64,000 nucleotides of DNA from Erwinia pyrifoliae DSM 12163 (GTDB lineage Bacteria > Pseudomonadota > Gammaproteobacteria > Enterobacterales > Enterobacteriaceae): contig NC_017390.1 in assembly GCF_000026985.1 (NCBI RefSeq), forward strand, positions 2,219,902 through 2,283,901, written 5' to 3'. The notes beneath the pieces were generated by a model. The model did no database searches and had not been told where the DNA came from. It worked only from the letters and a program-made list of their open reading frames with translations. The position numbers and the translations under genes are program-made. Shown here piece after piece: positions 12,501 to 20,839 of this stretch (positions within the stretch are counted from its first letter, which is position 1; each line of letters opens with the position of its first letter).

Positions 12501-13664
12501 GCTCATTCCGCCGTAATGAGAATCAGTTTCTGAAGATGGTCGAACAAAGAAGGTACCCTGCCCTGTTTTATAAGGGTTCAATTTATCAACCACATCGGTA
12601 ATAATCACCGAACCTGATGTCGTCGTTTTAGTCAGGGTGCCAGGCGGTTTTGATGAAGTGAATATATGACTTTGATGATTTATTTTGTCGATATGGGGCG
12701 GCACAATTTTTACTGTCACCCCATCTGGCGGTGGGCACAGACAATGGGTTTTGCCCATCTTTAAGACCATCGGAGAAACGATTTTGTTTTTGTTATTTTT
12801 GCGTGAATCAGCGTGGGCTTTGTGACATTTATTTTTAAAATTTACTGTTTTACACTTGGCCGGTTGCTTATCAGTATAAATATAGCGAAAAGGTGAAGGT
12901 TTATTTTTTTTTCTTTTAGGCTGCTGACGTTCTGCTGCCAGTGGACAGGCCACTTCCTTTTTAGTCAAAGCACGTTCATTCCCAGTATATGTGTAACATT
13001 TAGGTTTTACAGATAGATTTCTATTCCCAGAATGTTTATTTTTTGTTGGAAGGATAGGCTGAGGATGGTCTATATGCCGTTTGTGATGCCTTTTATCGTT
13101 GAGAGCAGCATAATATGGGACAGAATAATTCATTACAGAATTAACCTTCTGAGTATCACTCACGTTCCAGCCTGGTTGAACTCCCGTGGAGTATCTATCC
13201 CTTTTATTTTGTGCTCTGTGCCCAACATATAATCCGGCTCCTACGCCAGTACAGGCGAGTGCAGCGGCTGCACCCATTATATATCCACATTTGCTCTTTA
13301 ATGATAATGCTGTCTTTTTAGGAACACCCTTTTCACAGAGTAATTCACGAGTCACTTCGGCCTGTTGTATGAGTGCATTTCCTTCAGACAAAATTGTACT
13401 TAGTTCAATATCGTCTCCCGGCATAACAAGGTGATTTTCAGTTAGCAGCTTATTATACCCATTGCAATGGCCATTTTTAACCGTCAAATGAGCGCTTGTG
13501 CAACATTTAACACAGGATTCAGTACAATTATTCCAGACAAATTTGAGCGTTTTCCTTAGTAAGCAATTCACCATGGTACTTTCAAATATCCTGAAGAAGT
13601 GAGTAGACTCTGAAAAAGGCGGGGACAGTTTTTGACCATCGATATTTTCATTTATAATCGGCAT
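9510..13664 (-). CDS. Giant HExxH protein, candidate T3SS effector or toxin (1384 aa)
   Basis: I do not recognise a named homologue. Visible are: a Cys-rich N-terminal patch (Cys 34, 47, 51, 54, 55, 67); a glycine/alanine-rich hydrophobic segment near residues 128-148; a basic, Lys- and His-rich low-complexity linker (about 170-330); a long middle with recurring short beta-like modules (patterns such as KYIKRKGRYYPV and EQYFDAEWVDKGE), reminiscent of dermonecrotic-type toxins; and a C-terminal zincin motif HEFTH at residues 1281-1285, with Glu-containing ASYEIFVRDI near the end as a possible third ligand. GAGAGG lies five bases before the ATG. It follows sip and iacP-like genes on the same strand, the place of effector genes in SPI-1. 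Effector function and protease activity are inferences. Confidence 0.8.
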   Translation of the reverse strand: MPIINENIDGQKLSPPFSESTHFFRIFESTMVNCLLRKTLKFVWNNCTESCVKCCTSAHLTVKNGHCNGYNKLLTENHLVMPGDDIELSTILSEGNALIQQAEVTRELLCEKGVPKKTALSLKSKCGYIMGAAAALACTGVGAGLYVGHRAQNKRDRYSTGVQPGWNVSDTQKVNSVMNYSVPYYAALNDKRHHKRHIDHPQPILPTKNKHSGNRNLSVKPKCYTYTGNERALTKKEVACPLAAERQQPKRKKNKPSPFRYIYTDKQPAKCKTVNFKNKCHKAHADSRKNNKNKIVSPMVLKMGKTHCLCPPPDGVTVKIVPPHIDKINHQSHIFTSSKPPGTLTKTTTSGSVIITDVVDKLNPYKTGQGTFFVRPSSETDSHYGGMSEHFVAPKINHLPSAGESDATYRQSDREDVKIEKMYDFSCIDNRNEFSWAAIIRQLGRTLSYPVDTLAEESQIIYHYNLHMQGCPSNQESQELSDITRKIDSVLTQILTLLPYSQPVIVLQLIIGPALEVFADELEGKSLDSQKINDINQQILFMAKHAISFLSPKQAVNLHKKTKSISKPVPKFISSNSRLAIKLRGKDYYIFDNASGFPTIRDGLYDKSVYYNWASGEWNLLPQGAEGFYSYYNNEMIETYRNNMLDLSKEAEFVTREGFITVAEGAVDSFTKNYLYMNGRFVQITTDSVSGNDVVYPYSSAMYYPNIIRKDVLWFFEQESTKIDYDFESFLEKADVFNLVNLPMTNILTDGFSYDDYGGKYIKRKGRYYPVECTIWGDEFIKSGNLKYIISNSNSGFYIKGLRLVGSDLFVKLNRGMFISKSLRNKIEKEGEVLTGEREDENYSGKIAILNNGRKGFRLNENLYSVEFTDNADATNILLKSKNKDIKLYLLNKAVVEGRDVLPWGVDELEQYGKCLFKRSPVAASFCKHIYVTNKIKNLLKDGRGAVKPDPNKLFMVDTYFPGAYREIGTEKIFFKYNEQYFDAEWVDKGERLLSHNSLQLYKIQQLSPEKIPICRIVSVEESNRFYIATEEEEFARRALVADGTSAATFNTFKYPGIIPRLRERLESVKLDDIELKAIKESRIRNMLSAYFGDHKYEISRGLKFVNGVTNEFLIEGKISAKQHLVSASRLLDLNLNSIKEMDAKTNLGISFRLQLEAYFGRFLPKKDQAVLNAMISRYRTVMILAKGFLKESYKNNYQNILFAATEGKKVPVGGAGYHEIQTLLSAKELDKVPFMVSTFEHHTLPPVVTVFPEKLYLYNPEHQQSYRHYPTKDMSDTFIHEFTHAAAATQDYMYFTFNTDGTTKSAHDIIKEFDKNIVMKNYNDDLHFLFQQYFSSLGRDIPVDLLGFLNSNGALKSYILMNNAASYEIFVRDIAKIVPNADS

Positions 13665-13959
13665 TTGAACCTCTCATTATTCCAGGGTTATTTCCACAGC
13701 AAAGCATTTGACTCTGTAATTACCTTTAAAAAACTGGCGCGCTACTGGTTTTTAAATGGAATTAAACTGACGGTTATAATCTATTTATGATGATCACAAT
13801 TTAGTTATATTTTTCTCTAGCGAGTATCAGGCGTAATAAGAATGATATTTAAATTAGCATTCAGGCACATACGCTATTATTATTTATATGATCAGAAAAG
13901 GCTTGGGGGTAAATTTAATTGATCGTTGTAGAATTAATTAATAACTGACAACTAAAATT

Positions 13960-14289
13960 TTAACTAGTCGTAATAACAGTATTGCAAATTATAAGTTTAA
14001 ATGCCTGCATTCTCGAAGTATGAAGTAATATTTTGGCACTGACATACATCTTTACGTCAGCATGTTCCATTATTATTACAATATCGCCGACGGTGATTTG
14101 GCTGCTGATTTGTGACTCGTTAAAAATCACTCCAATCTTCTCCAGTCGTAATAAGAGATCAAAAAGTTTCACAGAGTCTATCTGCAGATCTTTCACCAGA
14201 CGATGCTGAAGAGTAATATGCTGTGGCAGAAAGCCGTTAACCTGGTGAATCAGATGAGTCAACGTGGACAACGAGCTAAATTTTTTCAC
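13960..14289 (-). CDS. iacP: IacP-like acyl carrier protein of the T3SS locus
   Basis: A small helical protein with the phosphopantetheine attachment motif IDSVKLFDLLLRLE. With the GTG at 14289 the modified serine is Ser39, close to Ser36 of ordinary ACPs, and AAAGGAG lies nine bases upstream; an ATG at 14325 would add 12 residues. The product is 109 residues, with about 30 extra residues after the ACP core. SPI-1 has the ACP gene iacP just after sipA, and the position here is the same: between the sipA-position gene and the giant effector candidate. No phosphopantetheinyl transferase gene is nearby, so a chromosomal one would have to act on it. Confidence 0.7.
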   Translation of the reverse strand: MKKFSSLSTLTHLIHQVNGFLPQHITLQHRLVKDLQIDSVKLFDLLLRLEKIGVIFNESQISSQITVGDIVIIMEHADVKMYVSAKILLHTSRMQAFKLIICNTVITTS

Positions 14290-14495
14290 TAACCACAACT
14301 CCTTTATCTTTGATTGATATTGCATTGAGCAATTAACTCATTTACTTAAATCAGTGAATCCGACGACTTATTCCTTAGTACAAGCTTATCCATAACTGAA
14401 TAATGCAAGAAAGATAAAAAGATTCGAAGTTTGTATACCACAGAACTGATTCAGATTCAGGTTATATTGCATGCTGAGTTACTTAGGATATATTA

Positions 14496-15701
14496 TCACT
14501 TATTTTCTCTTTCTTGACCGTAAGCTAAAGAAGGGGTTTCTGAATCGTTCAGGAACTCGTCAGGTTGCTTGCCTTTTAATGAAGTTGAAGGCGGAGCATG
14601 CACCTCCGCGGTCACTGTCATTATCTGAAAATCCTTGTGGGGATCTTTCGCATCCTCGTTAGATATTTTACGCCGTTTTATTTTCTCGTTGCTGTTTAAA
14701 GTCCCGTCCTCGAAATGCGTACTGGAAATTAATGGTACTAATTTTCTTTTCCGAGCAGGTAAACCTGAAGGGACTAACAGCGGATTTTTGCTTGCTGCAA
14801 TTCCATCAGATACTGTCGTATTATTTACTAATTGTTTTTCAAGTTCACGGAGGGATTCATCCTTCGATTCAGGAGAGTCTACGACCATCTTTAATTTAAG
14901 AGAAATTATCCCTTTTAAAAGTGACGAATATGCCTGAATAGTGGCCTTTCCAGCATTTGGATCGGTGAGTGACTCTATATGACTTTCAGCCAACTGACTG
15001 AGAAAATCCTGAGTACTTTTAAATTGTCGTGCCTGCAATGAATTATCATCGAAACCTGGATGTAGTTTCCGCCATGCCTGTTGACAGGTTTCATCTAATG
15101 ACGCACAGAAGCAACTTAAAGCTGCTTTTCCATGAGTAGGTAACAATTTAATCAGATCTTCATTAATAACTCCGCACATCGACTGGCTTGTTGAGACTCG
15201 ATTAATTTTATCAGAGTCAGAATAAGACTTATCGTCAGCATGCCCGGAATCAAGGAATTTTCTTGTTATATTATCAATAAGCTTGACATTCACATCTGCT
15301 TTTTTATGATGTGCGTGTTGCTTAGTTTTAATATTACTGCTCCTAAAGCTCATATTTTCGATTAAATCTTGAGCTTTGCAAGGCACCGTCGGCGATTCTA
15401 CAAAACAAGAAAATGCTGTATTTGAAGGTGAAAAGGGGGATATAAATTTTCCTTTTCCAAGGGTGGCATCTTGTTGCTCTTTCTTCATACTTTCTGGAGA
15501 ACTACACCTGTTTTCAGATCCCTTATTTATTTGCGTATCGGGTCGTTGCTGTACGTTTGATAAATCACTAGCGGTTTGAACCACCGAAATTACTGAGTTC
15601 AATATTCTGGCATCGTCTGGCGGTTTTACCTCGTTCTGGCAAAGTTGAATTGAGTATATATCGCTGGCAGTACTAATAGAATTGCTTGGAATCAAAGACA
15701 T
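14496..15701 (-). CDS. Putative secreted effector in the sipA position
   Basis: This 401-residue, Ser/Asn/Lys-rich hydrophilic protein has no transmembrane segment and no motif I recognise. A short helical middle part (about residues 175-290) is flanked by probably disordered ends. Near the C-terminus two basic clusters, ARKRK and KIKRRK, are about 30 residues apart and resemble nuclear-localisation signals. AGGGG precedes the ATG by six bases. It sits between sipD and the iacP-like gene, where Salmonella encodes the effector SipA, but I see no convincing SipA similarity. Secretion is inferred from position and composition only. Confidence 0.65.
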   Translation of the reverse strand: MSLIPSNSISTASDIYSIQLCQNEVKPPDDARILNSVISVVQTASDLSNVQQRPDTQINKGSENRCSSPESMKKEQQDATLGKGKFISPFSPSNTAFSCFVESPTVPCKAQDLIENMSFRSSNIKTKQHAHHKKADVNVKLIDNITRKFLDSGHADDKSYSDSDKINRVSTSQSMCGVINEDLIKLLPTHGKAALSCFCASLDETCQQAWRKLHPGFDDNSLQARQFKSTQDFLSQLAESHIESLTDPNAGKATIQAYSSLLKGIISLKLKMVVDSPESKDESLRELEKQLVNNTTVSDGIAASKNPLLVPSGLPARKRKLVPLISSTHFEDGTLNSNEKIKRRKISNEDAKDPHKDFQIMTVTAEVHAPPSTSLKGKQPDEFLNDSETPSLAYGQERENK

Positions 15702-15970
15702 ATATTCCCCTATAGTATTTTATCATCCTCAAAATTGAGGAATGTCTCATTTTAAAGCAGATCAGATTCACTCGTTCAACAAACTATACTTCATGGACAA
15801 GTAGAGGTAAGTTGCCTCAAGATATAATGCGGTTCGCAACAAGCTTACAGATTGATTAAATTTAAAAGTATGTCATGTCATTAAAATTGTCGATACATCC
15901 AAATGATATGCAGGCCTTTTCACTATACACAATCGATTTAAATATAAAGAGACAGGAACGCCTAAATGTT

Positions 15971-17122
15971 TCATCCCAATCCTTTGAAAACGTCTCTTGC
16001 ACTGTCGCCAAGTGTACTGATCACGCCACTCAGTACTTTGTTTAACTGATCGAATGTGCTATTAGATTGACTGTATCGCTGTGCAAAAGACTGCATATTA
16101 CTTTGCAATGCGCTGCCGGCTGTATTGAAGGTTGCCAGCCACGCGTGATAATTTACGGTAGGCACTTTATTACCTTCGCCTTTAGGTAATGAACCATCGA
16201 CCGTCGCATATTGACTTAGATTAAAACTAATTTTTCCATCTACGGAAATATCAAAAGCTGGTGCAAGGGCGAGTCGCATGCTCTCCTGATCTTGGATAGA
16301 CATGTTATCCCAATTTTTGACCACGCCGGGGTCAGCATCAGCCAAATATTCCTTAAATTTCTTGTATCCATTTTCCATTTTTTCTTGGTCAAAAGATATA
16401 TTATTACCATCTTCTCCTGTTGACATGGCATCTGAAGAAGCCTTTTGTACGTTTTCATTATAGGATTGATACAAGTCTGTATATTGCTTCATTAGTGAAG
16501 CATAAAAATCGACATAATCTTCTTTGATACTGGCTATGGCCTTGGCAATTTTAGACCACAGTTCAGCATAACTTGTGCCTGGTGTAATCTCCTCATTAGC
16601 CAATACTTCAACTACATTTGCAGAAGCACCGTCTTTAGCTAATTCCAGCTGCAGTGAAGATTCAACTGTTGATGTATCTAACAAAATCGAGCTTTTTCGA
16701 ATATGATTATATATTTTTTGTATATAACGTTCGTTAATACCTGTCAGTTTTTCCTGGTCGTTAATATCAACATCTGCATTCTTATTACTCTTACTGATAT
16801 TTTCATATGAATCCTGTAAACCACAGATAATATCATTAATTTCATCAAAATCACCAGAGTCATCAAGCATATCTTCTTCTTTAAGGAATTGCCTGACTTC
16901 TGATAGTTTATCTTTACATCTTTCGCTTGTGAGAATATTACTTAATCTAAGTAATAATTTCTTATTTATCTCATATCGCACATATTCATTATCAATAATT
17001 TGTGTTTCAAAAGAGGGAACTTCGAGGCTACGCGAATAAGCCTGACCTACCTGAGCATTGGATGGAAAAGTTCCAGCGGTCACGGCTATAGTTTGATCCC
17101 CGAGGCTAGTGATTTCAGACAT
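15971..17122 (-). CDS. sipD: Needle-tip/translocon protein SipD (IpaD family)
   Basis: SipD caps the needle and controls translocon insertion. The C-terminus (QRYSQSNSTFDQLNKVLSG, ending in DVFKGLG) corresponds to the conserved coiled-coil end of SipD/IpaD, with a central helical pair around residues 120-170. With the ATG at 17122 the product is 383 residues, somewhat longer than Salmonella SipD (343). That start has GAGG six bases upstream; an in-frame ATG 12 bases earlier overlaps the same Shine-Dalgarno. It follows sipC by 65 bases in the same operon order as SPI-1. Confidence 0.85.
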   Translation of the reverse strand: MSEITSLGDQTIAVTAGTFPSNAQVGQAYSRSLEVPSFETQIIDNEYVRYEINKKLLLRLSNILTSERCKDKLSEVRQFLKEEDMLDDSGDFDEINDIICGLQDSYENISKSNKNADVDINDQEKLTGINERYIQKIYNHIRKSSILLDTSTVESSLQLELAKDGASANVVEVLANEEITPGTSYAELWSKIAKAIASIKEDYVDFYASLMKQYTDLYQSYNENVQKASSDAMSTGEDGNNISFDQEKMENGYKKFKEYLADADPGVVKNWDNMSIQDQESMRLALAPAFDISVDGKISFNLSQYATVDGSLPKGEGNKVPTVNYHAWLATFNTAGSALQSNMQSFAQRYSQSNSTFDQLNKVLSGVISTLGDSARDVFKGLG

Positions 17123-17187
17123 GATTAACCTCATTATAACAACAATCGAAGGGCAATAAAATGCCCCTCATTTTTGAGCTTGATAAC

Positions 17188-18189
17188 TTAGTGAATTTTA
17201 TTGACTATAGCATCTGTAGCATTATTTCGACTGCGCAATACGTCATCCACTGTCTTGTTCATCGTATTGAGGGCATTATCATTTGAACTGATGATTTGCC
17301 TATGATTTTCCCCAGTCTGTAAATTAATCTGTTTATCAGCTTCTGCTAAACCCGCATTGCTGGTTTCTCCAGCAGCATCAACCCCATAGCTACTGGTAAT
17401 TATTTGTGTCACAGAATGAGAAGATTGGTTGAGCGGGCCACTGATTAAACTGGTTTTTTGTGCGTTGATCTCTACTTTTCTGTGCTTATCATGATGCGCC
17501 TGTATTTGCGATTCTAAATCTTTATGATGATCCATTCTGGACATCAGTTTGGGATCAACCGGGTCACCTGCAGCTTTTTTCTTATCAAGAATATCTATAA
17601 ACGTTTTTCTGTCACTTTCTAATGCCTCTTGTTTGAGTTTTGCCGGCTTAAGGTTTTGATTAGTCGATCGACCCACGGCATTCAATCCTTTCACAGAAGC
17701 CACGGCTCCTCCCAAACCCAAACCCACACCTGCCACGCCACCAAAGATTGCACCGTCCCGATTCTTCTCAGCGCTATGAATGTTATGCAGCCCCTGACGT
17801 TGGGCAGCAAGCGTTGACGATTCGCTGCTCTGAGTAATCAATTTATTTAATTTGTCACGCATATAATTTATGATTTTGACTATTTTTGTACTAATTAAGA
17901 AGATTGAAGGATCTCCTAATACGTTTATATAAGACCCATCGTTTTCTTCATTTTCTCGAACATCAGCTTGATCTTTTTTATATGACGGAGGATTGATTTG
18001 AGACTCGCCATTCAGGCGAGACCCTTGGGAGTTAAGTAACTCGCTTATCTCTGCATCTTGCAGAATGTTTGATGATGCCCCCCCTTTTGTTGCCGATATG
18101 TGTTTTTCATCAAAACCACCGCTTAGACCTGAATATGCGTTCGGCGGAGCGAAAATTTCAGTATAGGAACTATTAGTAACACAAGTCAT
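17188..18189 (-). CDS. sipC: Translocon protein SipC (IpaC family)
   Basis: With SipB it forms the pore in the host membrane. The 333-residue product has one clear hydrophobic glycine-rich segment (AIFGGVAGVGLGLGGAVASV, about residues 148-167) between a hydrophilic, Ser-rich N-terminus and a helical C-terminus with ALNTMNKTVDDVLRSRN, a layout typical of SipC/IpaC. Overall sequence identity to known members looks low, and the protein is shorter than Salmonella SipC (409). The call rests on the topology and on its place between sipB and sipD. Confidence 0.8.
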   Translation of the reverse strand: MTCVTNSSYTEIFAPPNAYSGLSGGFDEKHISATKGGASSNILQDAEISELLNSQGSRLNGESQINPPSYKKDQADVRENEENDGSYINVLGDPSIFLISTKIVKIINYMRDKLNKLITQSSESSTLAAQRQGLHNIHSAEKNRDGAIFGGVAGVGLGLGGAVASVKGLNAVGRSTNQNLKPAKLKQEALESDRKTFIDILDKKKAAGDPVDPKLMSRMDHHKDLESQIQAHHDKHRKVEINAQKTSLISGPLNQSSHSVTQIITSSYGVDAAGETSNAGLAEADKQINLQTGENHRQIISSNDNALNTMNKTVDDVLRSRNNATDAIVNKIH

Positions 18190-18229
18190 AATTTTAATTT
18201 CCTTTTATTACAATCGTAAAAAAACAAGT

Positions 18230-20131
18230 TTAACCTGCTACGTGGCTCATTTTATTAGTGATATATTTTCCCGCCTGCATTTGATTTTCAGCGACGTACG
18301 AGATGTCCTCTAAAATTTTATTTACCGCTTCCATATTAAACCTGAATGCATCCTCCGCCTGATTCAGGATACTTTGGATTATTTCTTGCAGTGCAGAATT
18401 TTCTATTAATTTTGCGCGCGCTTTGGCCGCTTCAACCAGCATATCAGCGGCTGCAATACTTCCTGCAGTTTGAATAATGCTATTTGCCAATGTTATTACC
18501 GCAGCAGCCATTTGAGTATAATATGAAATTTGCGAAATTCTGAGAGCACTCATATTAAACACACTACCGGCACCTTGATAAAATGATCTCAATACCTGCA
18601 TGAACATTAGGTCCATTATCCTTTTAAGCATTTTCTCACCTATTTTATCTGCAAGTTTGCTGGCCATTGAACCAACAATCTTCCCGACAGCAGATCCTAT
18701 AAGAAGAGTACACGCAATGATAATCAATATTGCGGCTATTGTTCCCATGAATTGCCCTATACGCTCAGCGAGTTCTTCGTCTTCGAAGACAAAGATTGCT
18801 ATAGCTGTATATATATCAGAATAAAATTTTATCAAAGGTTGTACAATATATTCCATGAACGGCTCCATCCCTTCTTGAATGAATGAATATCCGGTGATCC
18901 CTCGATAACCTTCATCTACTGCCATTACACCCAGCAACGCTACCCCCAATACGAATGTGGCCCCTCCAGTAAGTGCTGACGCCGCGAAACAGAGGAAAGA
19001 TGCTACCCAACCAAAAATCTTAGATGCCAAGCCCATGGAATTTTGTAAGTCTTCTGCCTTACGGACCTCAATTGCATACTCTTGAGCCTGTTTTTCAGCA
19101 TACTTGGCTGCTGCTTCAGATAACTTTTGTATGAGTAAAGTCAGGGCGCTGAAGTGTTCACTGGAGTTTTGGCTGATCAACTGCGACATTAATGCGATCA
19201 AAAAAGTCAGGCTCTTTGCCTCCTTTACACTCTCGTGATGGAGATTTTGGATAATGCTATGCTGTTGGACACTTAATGAAGCAATTAACGACTTGGCTTG
19301 CCCGAGTGTTGAATTAAGTCGCTCCTGAGCCAGCTTTTTAGCCGCAATTGCAGGGTTGAGTACCGCAATGACATAGTTTTCATAATTCTTTGATGTACCG
19401 TTCATGGCAGATAACGCTGCCGTAACTTCTATGTTCGCAGCAATAAGTTGTAGTTGCAAAAGCGCGGATTGTGGCTCTTGAGTTTCAGCTTTAACTTGCA
19501 GAGTTTTTAAAGTGCTATGCGCTTCATCCAGCCTGGATTGTGCATCGAATTTCATCTGCTCAAGGGTTTCGGCATGTGCATAGGCTGCTCTAAGAGTATC
19601 AGCATTACCTGCCCAATGCAGCCCCTGCGCTTCAAGGTCTGCAGCCAAATTTGAGTAAGCTTTTCCTGCCCCATTCATCGTGGCGTTGAAAGCCTGAAGT
19701 TTGGACACCATCTTCTCTAAGGAACATTCGACAGATAGCTGATTGACTCTCCCTATTAACGCTGTCATTTCAGCTGATGTGCTTGAGTAACTTACCGCTT
19801 CGCTCTTGGTAGACAGATCGGAATCCATATCATAAGCCATATTTTGACTACCAACAGGAACCTTCAGTTTAGGTATATCCTGCCGATCAACAGGAAGATT
19901 GCTTCCGGCCCCAGACAATGATCTGCCCGTTTTTTTTAAAATTTCGTGCAACTGATCCGGCTGAAGCGACTTCAATGCTTCTCTGACATCACCTGTCCAA
20001 GAGTGAAGTCCATTTTGCGAATTAGCAAAACGATGAAATTGGCTAAACTCTTTTTTAGACTCTTCGTGACTTGCTTCTAATGCTGCGGGAATGTATAGTA
20101 TACGATCTGAGCTATCAACAGGTATATTCAT
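18230..20131 (-). CDS. sipB: Translocon protein SipB (IpaB/BipB family)
   Basis: SipB is the major hydrophobic translocator. The 633-residue protein has a long N-terminal coiled coil (about residues 110-360) and two hydrophobic regions, WVASFLCFAASALTGGATFV near residue 378 and IAAILIIIACTLLIGSAVGK near 465, followed by an amphipathic helical C-terminus. Salmonella SipB is 593 residues. AGGAGG lies immediately upstream, and the start overlaps the sicA stop by four bases (ATGA), which fits coupled synthesis of SipB with its chaperone. Confidence 0.9.
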   Translation of the reverse strand: MNIPVDSSDRILYIPAALEASHEESKKEFSQFHRFANSQNGLHSWTGDVREALKSLQPDQLHEILKKTGRSLSGAGSNLPVDRQDIPKLKVPVGSQNMAYDMDSDLSTKSEAVSYSSTSAEMTALIGRVNQLSVECSLEKMVSKLQAFNATMNGAGKAYSNLAADLEAQGLHWAGNADTLRAAYAHAETLEQMKFDAQSRLDEAHSTLKTLQVKAETQEPQSALLQLQLIAANIEVTAALSAMNGTSKNYENYVIAVLNPAIAAKKLAQERLNSTLGQAKSLIASLSVQQHSIIQNLHHESVKEAKSLTFLIALMSQLISQNSSEHFSALTLLIQKLSEAAAKYAEKQAQEYAIEVRKAEDLQNSMGLASKIFGWVASFLCFAASALTGGATFVLGVALLGVMAVDEGYRGITGYSFIQEGMEPFMEYIVQPLIKFYSDIYTAIAIFVFEDEELAERIGQFMGTIAAILIIIACTLLIGSAVGKIVGSMASKLADKIGEKMLKRIMDLMFMQVLRSFYQGAGSVFNMSALRISQISYYTQMAAAVITLANSIIQTAGSIAAADMLVEAAKARAKLIENSALQEIIQSILNQAEDAFRFNMEAVNKILEDISYVAENQMQAGKYITNKMSHVAG

Positions 20132-20685
20132 TGTGCCTCCTGTTTATTACTTTTATTTTCAGTATTCATGTTTGTATCTGCACTCATTTCATCGAGTGCT
20201 GACAGATACTTTTCTGCTTTTTCTTTAAGCTGTATAATGGTGCACTTGTTCATAACAATAGTAAAACATTTTCTAGCCAGAACTTCTTGACGCAACAATA
20301 AATTACACTGCCCGGCATAAAACATGGGTCGGTAATCCTCATTTGATAAAGAATAAGCCAAAGCATAGAAATCTATAGCTTTGCGGTAATTCTTTTTTAA
20401 ATGATAAACTGCGGCAAGACCCATGGCATACTCAGAGTTATAAAAATCATAGATACATAAAAAACGAAAAAGAGATTCAGCGTCGTCTAATCTACCTAGA
20501 TGATAAAATTCGTACGCTATTTTATAGATATCGTTCATCGTATCATTAGTAACACCCTGCACATCTTTAAGAACAGCGCCATGCTGGATCGCTTCAATGA
20601 GATTATCAGAGAATTCTTCCAGTTCATCATCGTTTTGGGATTGATTTTGAGCGTTCGAATCTTTCGCTATATTCTCATATTCCAT
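20128..20685 (-). CDS. sicA: Translocator chaperone SicA (class II, TPR)
   Basis: SicA keeps SipB and SipC apart in the cytoplasm and, in Salmonella, acts with InvF to switch on effector genes. The product is 185 residues, with about three tetratricopeptide repeats in the middle (LGRLDDAESLFRFLCIYD; VYHLKKNYRKAIDFYALAYS). It has a longer acidic N-terminus and a hydrophilic tail compared with Salmonella SicA (165). AGAGG precedes the ATG. It opens the sic-sip run after a 154-base gap from spaS, a likely site for an InvF-dependent promoter, although no site was identified. Confidence 0.9.
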   Translation of the reverse strand: MEYENIAKDSNAQNQSQNDDELEEFSDNLIEAIQHGAVLKDVQGVTNDTMNDIYKIAYEFYHLGRLDDAESLFRFLCIYDFYNSEYAMGLAAVYHLKKNYRKAIDFYALAYSLSNEDYRPMFYAGQCNLLLRQEVLARKCFTIVMNKCTIIQLKEKAEKYLSALDEMSADTNMNTENKSNKQEAQ

Positions 20686-20839
20686 TCTTGACCTCTTACA
20701 TGATTAGCTAAACACGCATGGAACGTCCAATTAAACCAAATGCAGACGATGGAGAATACTTGCTATATTATACCTGTTTATAATCGAGCTTTAATACAAA
20801 AAAACCGTATTGCTGTTGTAGCTATTTTAAACGCTGGTC

